8,695 bases of DNA, taken from the NCBI GenBank assembly GCA_022791735.1, contig JAAVZQ010000077.1:1-8695 (forward strand), in the 5' to 3' direction. Under the pieces are notes generated by a model. It searched no databases. It saw only the letters and a list, made by a program, of their open reading frames with translations, and had not been told where the DNA came from. Of the stretch, positions 1 through 6,733 are shown in pieces. Made by a program: the position numbers and the translations under genes. Source of the DNA: Clostridia bacterium. Its GTDB lineage: Bacteria; Bacillota; Clostridia; TANB77; CAG-508. Positions within the stretch are counted from its first letter, which is position 1. Each line of letters opens with the position of its first letter.

Positions 1-1
1 T

Positions 2-1411
2 ACAACTAGTGAAGCAAGAGCACTTGATAATCAAGGCACATCAGAGACTATGATTACACTTAGAAAAGATGAAACAAAAGTTATAAACATTAAGGCAGAT
101 GAAGGATATGAACTAGAAAAACTAACAATTTGTGGTACAGAACAAGATGTAAGTGAATTTGAAAACAAAGAAAATATTAATACTACTATTTCTTATGATG
201 ATGTACAAGGAACAAATTGTATAGTAGATGCAACATTTGTTGCAAAATCAGTAGTTCAAGAAGAGGCAGATAAGGGAGAAACAGTAGTTATTCAAACAGT
301 ACAAGAACCAGAAGTTACACTTCCAGAAAGAAGAACTTTAAGTGTAGGTGAAACATTATCAATTATATCAGATGTAAAAGCAGAAGGTATGGTTACTTAT
401 GAATGGTATAAAGATGGTGTAAAATTAGAAGGTAAAACAGAAAAAGATTTAACTATAGAAAATACAACAGAAGCAGATTTTGGAGTATATACTCTAAAAG
501 TTAAAGCAATAGTTGGAACTGCAAGTGCAGAAAAACTAAGTAATAGTTGTATAGTAGCAGTTGGAGCATTTAATACTTCTATTACACCAGGTGCAACTAC
601 AGACATAAGTGATTTAGAGCCAGGAGATGAATTCATTTTAAATATAGGAGTATCAAATATAGGAGCAAATGGAATAGTTGCTATGTCAGGAAAATTAGAT
701 TTTGATACTAATGCTTTAGAAATAGTAAAAAATGGAAATAGTTATGAAATCAGTGGACAAAACGGATGGAATACATCAGAAGATGCATTTAATCCAAATA
801 ATTTCAAATTTGTAACAGAAAATGGAACAAAAATAACTGAGGCAGGAACAGTATTTACAATTAAATTTAGAGTAAAAACAAATCTTGCTCAAGACATAGA
901 AACAATAGTTACATTAAAAGATGCTACAGCTAGTGGAGGAGAAGGAGTATTAGCTGCAAAAGATGCAAGTTTAAATCTTTCTATTACAGTTCCAGAGGCA
1001 GATATTACAACCACAAAATATACAAAAGATGATGCAAATAAAGAAATTTCAAGAATTGCACCAGGAACAACAGTAACAACATTTAAAAATAATGTAACAA
1101 CAAATAAAGAATTGACATTTATAAATAGTGCAGGTAATACATTAGGAGAAAATGATATTATTACTACAGGTTCTAAAGTTAAAGTCGGTGGAGATGCTTT
1201 AGAATATACACTTATAGTAACAGGTGATATAGATGGAGATGGAGTAATTACTGGAAATGATTTAGCAAAAAGTAAATTACATCAAATTAACATTACACCA
1301 TTAACAGGTATATATAAGAAAGCAGCAGATGTAGACGGCGATGGATATATCACAATAAATGATATAGCACAAATAAAATTAGTCTTAATAAAGCAATTTG
1401 AGATAAAATAG
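2..1411 (+). CDS. Surface protein with Ig-like, cohesin-like and C-terminal dockerin modules (5' partial)
   Basis: The frame is open from the left edge, so the start and any signal peptide lie upstream; the ATG at 50 is internal. Modules in order: a stretch at about 50-240 resembling a divergent InlB B-type repeat (ADEGYELEKL; tentative); an Ig-like domain at about 311-565 with the EWYKDG and DFGVYTLKV strands; a cohesin-like beta-sandwich at about 566-997 (NGIVAMSGKLDFD); a short module at about 1013-1222 that often precedes dockerins in clostridial surface proteins; and a type I-like dockerin at 1220-1408. The dockerin has two EF-hand-like loops, DIDGDGVITGND and DVDGDGYITIND, with the expected Asp ligands. 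Having both cohesin and dockerin lets the protein act as donor and acceptor in a calcium-dependent surface assembly; that role is inferred from the family. The next gene starts 16 bases downstream, so the two probably share a transcript. It could be an adhesin or structural protein; no catalytic domain is visible in this part. Confidence 0.85.
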   Translation, partial: TTSEARALDNQGTSETMITLRKDETKVINIKADEGYELEKLTICGTEQDVSEFENKENINTTISYDDVQGTNCIVDATFVAKSVVQEEADKGETVVIQTVQEPEVTLPERRTLSVGETLSIISDVKAEGMVTYEWYKDGVKLEGKTEKDLTIENTTEADFGVYTLKVKAIVGTASAEKLSNSCIVAVGAFNTSITPGATTDISDLEPGDEFILNIGVSNIGANGIVAMSGKLDFDTNALEIVKNGNSYEISGQNGWNTSEDAFNPNNFKFVTENGTKITEAGTVFTIKFRVKTNLAQDIETIVTLKDATASGGEGVLAAKDASLNLSITVPEADITTTKYTKDDANKEISRIAPGTTVTTFKNNVTTNKELTFINSAGNTLGENDIITTGSKVKVGGDALEYTLIVTGDIDGDGVITGNDLAKSKLHQINITPLTGIYKKAADVDGDGYITINDIAQIKLVLIKQFEIK

Positions 1412-1427
1412 CAAGTAGGAGGAAGTT

Positions 1428-2147
1428 ATGAAGAAAAAAATATTAAAAGCAGGTATATTGTTACTTATGATGCTATGTATCATGGGAAATGTATATGGAC
1501 TAGAATATAAAGTAACAATGAATGCAAGTAAGGCAGAAGTACCAAAAAATGAGGAATTTACAGTAGATGTTAACGTATCAGATATAGAATCTGAAAAAGG
1601 AGTAATATCATTTGGCGGAACTCTAAAATATGACAAAGACAGTTTAGAGTTAGTGAAGTTTGAAGGAAAAAATAAATGGGAAACACCAGTGGATGGCTCT
1701 TCTTTCAATAGTGAAGAAGGAATTATAGCAATTGTTAGAAGTGGAGTTAGCAAAAGTAATGAAACAATGTTTACAATGACATTTAAACCAAAAGAAAATG
1801 CAAAACAGGACTTAACAATAGAATTAAGAGATGTAATGGTTGCAGATGGAACAACTCCAGTGAAAAAGGATTTGGTTAAAACAGATATAAAAATTGTAGC
1901 AGCATCTACATCAACCCCAACTCCAACACCTACTCCAACATCTAACCCAACACCTACTCCAACAGGAAGTCCAGTGCCAACAACACAGCCAAGTACAATA
2001 CCAACAGCAAAGCCAACACCTACTCCAGTTAATAAATTACCACAAACAGGAGAAGGAACATTTGGAACAGTACTAGTATTTGGTGGAGCAGTAACTGTTG
2101 CAGTAGCAATATTCTTCTTTGTAGAGATGAAATTAGTTAGAAAATAA
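1428..2147 (+). CDS. Cell-wall-anchored (LPQTG) cohesin-domain protein
   Basis: This 239-residue protein has a signal peptide (MKKKILKAG, then a hydrophobic core, cleavage likely after VYG at about residue 24). A cohesin-like domain spans about 27-155 (GVISFGGTLKYDKDSLELV). A Thr-Pro linker covers about 162-202. The sortase signal LPQTG is at 204-208, followed by a hydrophobic segment at about 213-232 and the basic tail KLVRK. The expected fate is covalent attachment to peptidoglycan by a class A-type sortase, presenting one cohesin on a flexible stalk as a docking site for dockerin proteins such as the gene just upstream. The start is supported by a perfect AGGAGG at 1417-1422, five bases before the ATG. 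A terminator follows, making this the last gene of its transcript. Anchor and architecture are clear; the binding partner is inferred. Confidence 0.88.
   Translation: MKKKILKAGILLLMMLCIMGNVYGLEYKVTMNASKAEVPKNEEFTVDVNVSDIESEKGVISFGGTLKYDKDSLELVKFEGKNKWETPVDGSSFNSEEGIIAIVRSGVSKSNETMFTMTFKPKENAKQDLTIELRDVMVADGTTPVKKDLVKTDIKIVAASTSTPTPTPTPTSNPTPTPTGSPVPTTQPSTIPTAKPTPTPVNKLPQTGEGTFGTVLVFGGAVTVAVAIFFFVEMKLVRK
1911..2036 (+). repeat. Thr-Pro-rich coding repeat (stalk linker)
   Basis: Degenerate tandem repeat of the hexamer CCAACA/CCTACT type encoding a TPTPTP-rich linker between the cohesin and the LPQTG anchor of the wall-anchored gene. Such linkers span the cell wall, and their DNA repeats can change length. 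Confidence 0.7.
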
Positions 2148-2167
2148 ACAAGTTAAATATTTTATAG

Positions 2168-2195
2168 AATAGGCAACCTTCGGGTTGTCTATTTT
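2168..2195 (+). terminator. Rho-independent terminator after the wall-anchored cohesin gene
   Basis: The stem AATAGGCAACC (2168-2178) pairs with GGTTGTCTATT (2183-2193), with one G-U pair, around a stable UUCG tetraloop; a short T run follows. It sits 20 bases after the stop codon. Its 3' end overlaps the left end of the large inverted repeat that follows. Confidence 0.85.
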
Positions 2196-2446
2196 GTGTA
2201 ATTATAATTCACAGCTTAAAATATCGTCTGTCCATGCAAGGTAATTATCTATAATTTTTTTCGAACACCTTGGTGTCGTAACCTCCAAATGTACGCTACT
2301 GCGTAGCTTATAATGTTGGTTATTCCATTTCGCACTCGCAAAGCTCGTTTGGTTGCTTACGCGGTGTTCCTTAAAAATTATAGATAATTACCCTACGCGG
2401 ACTTTAGGTTTAATTGGATGTGAATTGTGGCAAAATTACATAAAAT
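2191..2446. repeat. 256-bp imperfect inverted repeat (MITE-like or structured RNA element)
   Basis: No gene is visible between 2148 and 2539; this element fills most of it. The ends pair: 2191-2203 (ATTTTGTGTAATT) with 2434-2446, one G-U. AATTCACA-type segments pair further in (about 2206-2213 with 2420-2425). A perfect 20-bp arm lies at 2240-2259, matching 2373-2392, and GAACACC at 2263-2269 pairs with GGTGTTC at 2363-2369. The centre holds its own hairpins, including GCTAC-TGC-GTAGC at 2295-2307 inside a TAACC/GGTTA stem (2279-2283 with 2318-2322). It is visibly richer in CG dinucleotides than the flanking genes. No transposase and no convincing target duplication are seen. It could be a non-autonomous mobile repeat or a structured transcript. 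Confidence 0.75.
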
Positions 2447-2460
2447 ATTTCAAATATATA

Positions 2461-2490
2461 TTGCCTAATTATGGTAATCTGTGATATAAT
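2461..2490 (+). promoter_or_regulatory. Sigma-A-type promoter of the transglutaminase-fold gene
   Basis: TTGCCT (2461-2466) is followed after 18 bases by TATAAT (2485-2490), preceded by TG at 2482-2483, giving an extended -10. Transcription would start near 2497, leaving a leader of about 43 bases. That leader contains a small hairpin, AACCT (2511-2515) with AGGTT (2522-2526), just upstream of the AGGAG ribosome binding site at 2531-2535. Confidence 0.65.
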
Positions 2491-2539
2491 ACAAACGTGA
2501 AAAAACCTAAAACCTAGCGGAAGGTTAAAAAGGAGAAGG

Positions 2540-4477
2540 ATGTTTATGAAATTGAAGAAAATAATAGCTATATTACTAATAGCCGTAGCAATTTTGTCGA
2601 ATTTTGTAGTAATTAGCTATGCTATAACAAATAAATCAAATGTAGAAGTTCCTACGGAAGAAGTTAATAAGAAAAGATGGCATTATGACCAAATATCAAA
2701 TAGAACAGATGATATATCAAAAACAGCTACAACAATTTATGAAGTATTAAAAGAAATTGAGTGGTCAAAAATTGATGAGGAATATGAAGTTACAGATAAC
2801 TTTAGTCAATCACAATTAGGAAATTATTCATTAGAAGACAATTTTGAATTACAAACAGCAATGAATATTGCTAAATACGCATTTTCAGCAGATTATCCTG
2901 AAATTTACTATGTAGATTTTGAAAAAATTACAATTAGAGTAGATACACAAGGACAAGGAACAACAGCAAAATATTATGCATACATAGGAACAGTAGATGG
3001 AAAAAGTTATTACACAGAAAATATTGTAATGGATTATAGCGAAAAAGATGAAGTAAATGACATAATGGATATAGATACTGTAATTAATGATTTTGATAAT
3101 GAAGTAAACAAGATTATTGGAAATAAGCCTACACAAGGAACAAAAACAGATGAAGTATATAGTAAGGAAGTCGTAAAATATGCACATGATGAGATAATTA
3201 AAATAGCAGAATATAAAACACAAAATACAGCAACAAACACAATTATAGATGGTAAAAAGACAGATAATAGACCTCATATAAATACACCTTATGGAGTACT
3301 TGTAAGACACGAAGGTTCATCATTTGGATATACAAGAACATTTAAAGTGCTTCTAGATAGACTAGGAATACAAAATATTATTATAAATGGAACATATAAG
3401 CAAGGAGATAAAATAGCTTCACATGCTTGGAATTATGTACAAATCGGAGAAGATTGGTATGCAGTAGATTGTATGTTAGACGAATTATTTACAGCAGGAG
3501 CAGCAGAAACGATAAATTCAGAGTATCTACTTTCAGATGGTAGAAATATGAAAAAAACTCATATAAAAGTAGAAAAAATAGATAATACAGATTACAAAAT
3601 AGAATATCCAGTATTGATAAAAGAAAATGAACCAAGTTTTGACGTAATTATAGAACAAGTTAAAACAGATAAAGAGCTATATCCTGGATATGAATTTGAA
3701 ATTATTGTAAGAATGGACAACCTAGAAAATGTGCAAAATAGAATATCTGCAATAACAGGAAATTTAGAATACTCAAAAGAAGATTTAACAATGGTTGGAG
3801 GAATAATACCTCTAAAGGATTGGGAAATAACAGATAAATCATATAATCAAGAAACGGGCAAATTCTGCATAGAACGTGAAAGCAATCCAACTATCAAAGA
3901 AGAGGAGCCATACAATATATTTAAAATTAAATTCCAAATCAATAAAAGTACAAACAAAGACAAAGTAAGAATAGCATTAAAGAACATAGAAGGATCTAAT
4001 GCAAGATTAAACGGGACAGAAATTATAGGAACTATTATAAATGCAGAAGATACATATATAGATATTGGTATAATGCCTTTACCATCTGAAATTACATCTA
4101 ATGTATATAAAATAAAAGAAGGATATATCTCAAGAATACCTGCAAAAACAACAGTTCAAGAATTCAAAAAGAACATAACAGAATATCCAGACTTAGTATT
4201 TACAAATCTTTCAGAAGAGGGATATGTAACAACTGGAACAATAATGCAAGCAGGTGGAATGGGATATACATTAGTAGTTACAGGAGATAATAATGGGAAT
4301 GGAGTTGTAGATGTAAATGATATAATGAGAATTAGATGGCATTGTGTGGAACTAATAACTTTATCAGGAGCAAACTTAAGAGCATCAGATATCGATGACA
4401 TAGACGGAAGAATTACAGTAAATGACCTCGTTCTTATAAGACAATTATATACAAATGAAACATTTAATCAAGAGTAA
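2540..4477 (+). CDS. Secreted transglutaminase-fold protein with cohesin and dockerin; catalytic Cys replaced by Ser
   Basis: This 645-residue protein begins with a signal peptide (KLKK, hydrophobic to about residue 28, VISYA). A transglutaminase-like core lies at about 205-330, with the recognisable blocks YGVLV, SSFGYTRTFKVLLDRLGI, SHAWNYV and DWYAVDCMLDE. His295 and Asp310 of the catalytic triad are in place, but the residue expected to be the nucleophilic Cys (xCxGY) is Ser261 (TCA at 3320), so the domain may be inactive, binding-only or a serine variant. A cohesin-like domain follows at about 366-503, then a pre-dockerin module (518-580) and a dockerin (582-636). The first dockerin loop, DNNGNGVVDVND, is normal; the second (617-629) appears to carry one extra residue. 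AGGAG at 2531-2535 serves ATG 2540 (4 bases) or ATG 2546 (10 bases), so the start could be two codons later. The next gene begins 26 bases downstream, suggesting co-transcription. Confidence 0.85.
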   Translation: MFMKLKKIIAILLIAVAILSNFVVISYAITNKSNVEVPTEEVNKKRWHYDQISNRTDDISKTATTIYEVLKEIEWSKIDEEYEVTDNFSQSQLGNYSLEDNFELQTAMNIAKYAFSADYPEIYYVDFEKITIRVDTQGQGTTAKYYAYIGTVDGKSYYTENIVMDYSEKDEVNDIMDIDTVINDFDNEVNKIIGNKPTQGTKTDEVYSKEVVKYAHDEIIKIAEYKTQNTATNTIIDGKKTDNRPHINTPYGVLVRHEGSSFGYTRTFKVLLDRLGIQNIIINGTYKQGDKIASHAWNYVQIGEDWYAVDCMLDELFTAGAAETINSEYLLSDGRNMKKTHIKVEKIDNTDYKIEYPVLIKENEPSFDVIIEQVKTDKELYPGYEFEIIVRMDNLENVQNRISAITGNLEYSKEDLTMVGGIIPLKDWEITDKSYNQETGKFCIERESNPTIKEEEPYNIFKIKFQINKSTNKDKVRIALKNIEGSNARLNGTEIIGTIINAEDTYIDIGIMPLPSEITSNVYKIKEGYISRIPAKTTVQEFKKNITEYPDLVFTNLSEEGYVTTGTIMQAGGMGYTLVVTGDNNGNGVVDVNDIMRIRWHCVELITLSGANLRASDIDDIDGRITVNDLVLIRQLYTNETFNQE

Positions 4478-4503
4478 AATTATAAAGCAAAAGGAGACAA
4501 AAA

Positions 4504-5548
4504 ATGAATGTAATCAAAAAAACAGTCTTAATGCTAACGATTTCTGTACTTATGATTAGTATATGTTTCTCAAATAAAGTATATGCAAATAATTGTAGTG
4601 TAAATATAGTTTCGCAAGAAGCGGTACAAGGTAAAAACTTCACAATTAGTATAAATATACAAGGAAATAGCCGGAATATATGCGCTTGGTGGATATATCA
4701 ATTATGACAAAGATGTACTTACAATGGTTGGAAATCCAGTTGCATCAGGAGGATATGTTTCATATAATCCAAATGCTAATAAATTTTCAGTAGATAGAGC
4801 AGATCCAATAACAAATGGAACTATTATACAATTTACTTTTAGAGCAAATAAAGTAGGGAATACACGCATAAGCTTATCTAGACTAGAAGCATCTAACATG
4901 GGTGGGCTAATAAAGGTTTCAGATTATAGTAATATAGTTAATATAAAAGAACAAATAATTCCAACACCAACTCAAATTCCTATACCAACTGCTAGCCCAA
5001 CGCCGGTGCCTACTACAGTACCTACACCTAGGCCTACACCGACTGTTAGACCAACAGCAAATCCAACACCTACAAATAATCCAGTGCCAACGCCAATACC
5101 AAGACCAACAGTAGTGCCAACTAGTAATCCAACAGTAAATAATGGTGGTAGTAGTAGCACAACAAATAGAATACCACCCACTCCAAGACCAGTAGGAACA
5201 GTGCTTGTACCATCAAATACAAATAATGCTACACCTGTGCAAGCTACACCAGAGCAGACACCAGTAAGCCAAGAGGAGACTACACCAACTCCTACCTCTA
5301 ATGTAATAGGAGCAGTAACAACTCCAAAAGCTACAAATACATTAGAGGAAAATGATTATACAAAAATAAAAAGCGATATCCAATTTTCAAAAGTACAAGA
5401 TACAGCAAAAGAACAAACATGGATATACATATTAACAATAGTTGCAGCAGTATTTTTATTAATCATAATAATATTAATCAGTTATCTAAAAATAAAAATC
5501 GCTACAATAAAAAAATTAGATGCAGCTAGAAGTGATGTCCCAGCTTAA
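4504..5548 (+). CDS. Membrane-anchored cohesin protein, readable only with a +1 shift at CGG
   Basis: AAGGAG at 4491-4496 precedes the ATG by seven bases. The zero frame gives a signal peptide (hydrophobic 7-22, cleavage near VYA at 28) and the first cohesin strands, then reaches CGG at 4672 and would stop at TGA 4705. Shifting +1 there continues exactly as expected for a cohesin: NS-G-IYALGGYINYDKDVL, comparable to NGIVAMSGKLDFD in the first gene. The joined product is 347 residues: cohesin about 31-145, Pro/Thr-rich linker about 152-265, one transmembrane helix about 306-327 (WIYILTIVAAVFLLIIIILI) and a basic cytoplasmic tail. No LPXTG is present, so it is membrane-tethered, unlike the sortase-anchored cohesin upstream. 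No further stops or indels are seen, which argues against simple decay. Its likely role is to present a cohesin at the membrane for dockerin proteins (inference). Confidence 0.8.
4672..4675 (+). other. +1 frameshift site CGGA (cohesin gene)
   Basis: The zero-frame codons are AAT AGC CGG AAT. Skipping the C of CGG, or reading CGGA as one codon, places Gly at residue 57 and restores the cohesin frame. Re-pairing of the preceding AGC tRNA on GCC is poor, so classic P-site slippage is not favoured. Confidence 0.75.
4961..5190 (+). repeat. Pro/Thr-rich coding repeat (stalk linker)
   Basis: Degenerate CCAACA/CCTACA-type repeats encode a linker of about 75 residues (TPTP, PTPRPTP and similar) between the cohesin and the C-terminal part of the membrane-anchored gene. 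It resembles the linker at 1911-2036 but is longer and more diverged. Confidence 0.65.
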
Positions 5549-5574
5549 TAATGGATTAAAATGAATATATAATA

Positions 5575-5606
5575 AGAAGACGTGCATTTTAAAATGTGCG
5601 TCTTTT
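5575..5606 (+). terminator. Rho-independent terminator after the membrane-anchored cohesin gene
   Basis: AAGACGTGCAT (from about 5577) pairs with ATGTGCGTCTT (5594-5604), including two G-U pairs, around a TTTTAAAA apex; TTTT follows. It separates the cohesin genes from the MoxR operon. Confidence 0.8.
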
Positions 5607-5619
5607 GCTAAAAAAGTTT

Positions 5620-5665
5620 GGATATGTGCAAAATGGAGATTATAAAAATTAAGGATATGTGTAAA
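5620..5665. repeat. Pair of 13-bp direct repeats upstream of the MoxR operon
   Basis: GGATATGTGCAAA (5620-5632) and GGATATGTGTAAA (5653-5665) differ at one base and start 33 bases apart, about three helical turns. They lie just upstream of the predicted promoter, where an activator could bind. No regulator is identified, and chance is possible in AT-rich DNA. Confidence 0.35.
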
Positions 5666-5680
5666 TTTGATAAGAAGAGC

Positions 5681-5709
5681 TAGACAAAAGCCCTAATATA
5701 AAATATAAT
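5681..5709 (+). promoter_or_regulatory. Promoter of the MoxR-DUF58-VWA operon
   Basis: TAGACA (5681-5686) is followed after 17 bases by TATAAT (5704-5709). The position, after a terminator and just before the ribosome binding site at 5727-5731, suits transcription of the whole downstream operon. Confidence 0.6.
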
Positions 5710-5743
5710 TATATTATAAAAGTATAAAGGAATGATAAGAATT

Positions 5744-6733
5744 ATGGAAAATACAAGAAATATATCAGATGAAGAACTTACAAAAACAAGTGAGATAATA
5801 AAAACACTATGGACATATTATGGTGAAAGAATAGTAGGACAAAAAGATCTTGGAATATCTATGCTTGTTACATTAATGACAAATGGGCATATCCTTTTAG
5901 AATCAGTTCCAGGGCTTGCAAAAACAACAGCTGCCAAAGTAATAACAGATGCAGTATCGGGCAAATTTTCAAGAATACAGTGTACACCAGATTTACTTCC
6001 AAGCGATATTATAGGAACACAGATTTTTAATCAATCAAACAATACATTTGAAACAAAATTAGGACCAGTATATGCGAATTTTGTTTTATTAGACGAAATA
6101 AATAGATCAAGTGCAAAAACACAAAGTGCAATGCTAGAAGCTATGCAAGAAAAACAAACAACAATAGGCGGAGAAATCTACAAAATGCCAGAGGTATTTA
6201 TGGTAATTGCAACACAAAACCCAATAGAGCAAGAAGGAACATATCTACTTGCAGAAGCACAGTTAGATAGATTTTTACTTAAAGAAAAACTAGATTATCC
6301 AAATTTAGAAGAAGAACTAGAAGTATTAAGCAGAATAGAAAATGATGTATTTATAGATAATAAACCAGTTTTGGATTTAAACGATATTAGATATTTACAA
6401 GAAATGAGAAAAAGAGTATATATAGATAATGAAGTGAAAAAATATATTATAAACATTATTCAGGCAACAAGAAAAGCAGACAAAGTAATATCACCAAATT
6501 TAGCAAAATACATAAGCCTAGGAGCAAGTACAAGAGGAGCAATTGCATTTATGGAGGCATCAAAAGCAATGGCACTTATCAAAGGTAGAAATTATGTAAC
6601 ACCAGATGATATAAAGGCACTGAAATATAATGTATTAAGACATAGAATAGAATTAAATTATGCAGCAATTGCCGACGAAATTCCAGTAGAGAAAATAATA
6701 GATGCTATATTTAAAGAGGTAGTAACGCCATGA
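5744..6733 (+). CDS. MoxR-family AAA+ ATPase
   Basis: This cytoplasmic AAA+ ATPase of about 329 residues shows the family's blocks: a Walker A region at about 53-62 (ESVPGLAKTT), Walker B LLDEINRSSAKTQSAMLEAM from about 115, and a sensor region from about 156 (ATQNPIEQEGTY, then AEAQLDRF). MoxR ATPases act as chaperone-like remodelers and are typically encoded beside DUF58 and VWA proteins, as here. The start is a choice: the AAGGA at 5727-5731 touches ATG 5732, leaving no spacing, whereas ATG 5744 lies 12 bases away, so 5744 is preferred. The stop TGA overlaps the next gene's ATG by four bases (ATGA), indicating translational coupling. The family is certain; the client of this complex is unknown, though MoxR systems are linked to envelope stress and assembly of surface or metallo-complexes in other bacteria. 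Confidence 0.93.
   Translation: MENTRNISDEELTKTSEIIKTLWTYYGERIVGQKDLGISMLVTLMTNGHILLESVPGLAKTTAAKVITDAVSGKFSRIQCTPDLLPSDIIGTQIFNQSNNTFETKLGPVYANFVLLDEINRSSAKTQSAMLEAMQEKQTTIGGEIYKMPEVFMVIATQNPIEQEGTYLLAEAQLDRFLLKEKLDYPNLEEELEVLSRIENDVFIDNKPVLDLNDIRYLQEMRKRVYIDNEVKKYIINIIQATRKADKVISPNLAKYISLGASTRGAIAFMEASKAMALIKGRNYVTPDDIKALKYNVLRHRIELNYAAIADEIPVEKIIDAIFKEVVTP

Noticed and set aside
1428..1500. Lipoprotein signal (Cys in the signal peptide of the LPQTG protein)
   Set aside because: The residues before Cys (MML) do not fit a lipobox, which needs Gly, Ala or Ser at -1, and the protein has a C-terminal sortase anchor.
2191..2446. CRISPR array or transposase gene in the intergenic region
   Set aside because: There are no regularly spaced direct repeats and no open frame of useful length; the region is one nested inverted repeat.
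4504..4707. A separate 67-residue secreted peptide gene
   Set aside because: Its last residues after CGG 4672 fit nothing, while the +1 frame continues the cohesin strand exactly. It is the first part of the longer gene.
4972..5181. Gly/Val-rich reading frame on the minus strand
   Set aside because: It is the mirror image of the Pro/Thr codon repeats in the membrane-anchored cohesin gene, with no ribosome binding site or plausible protein.
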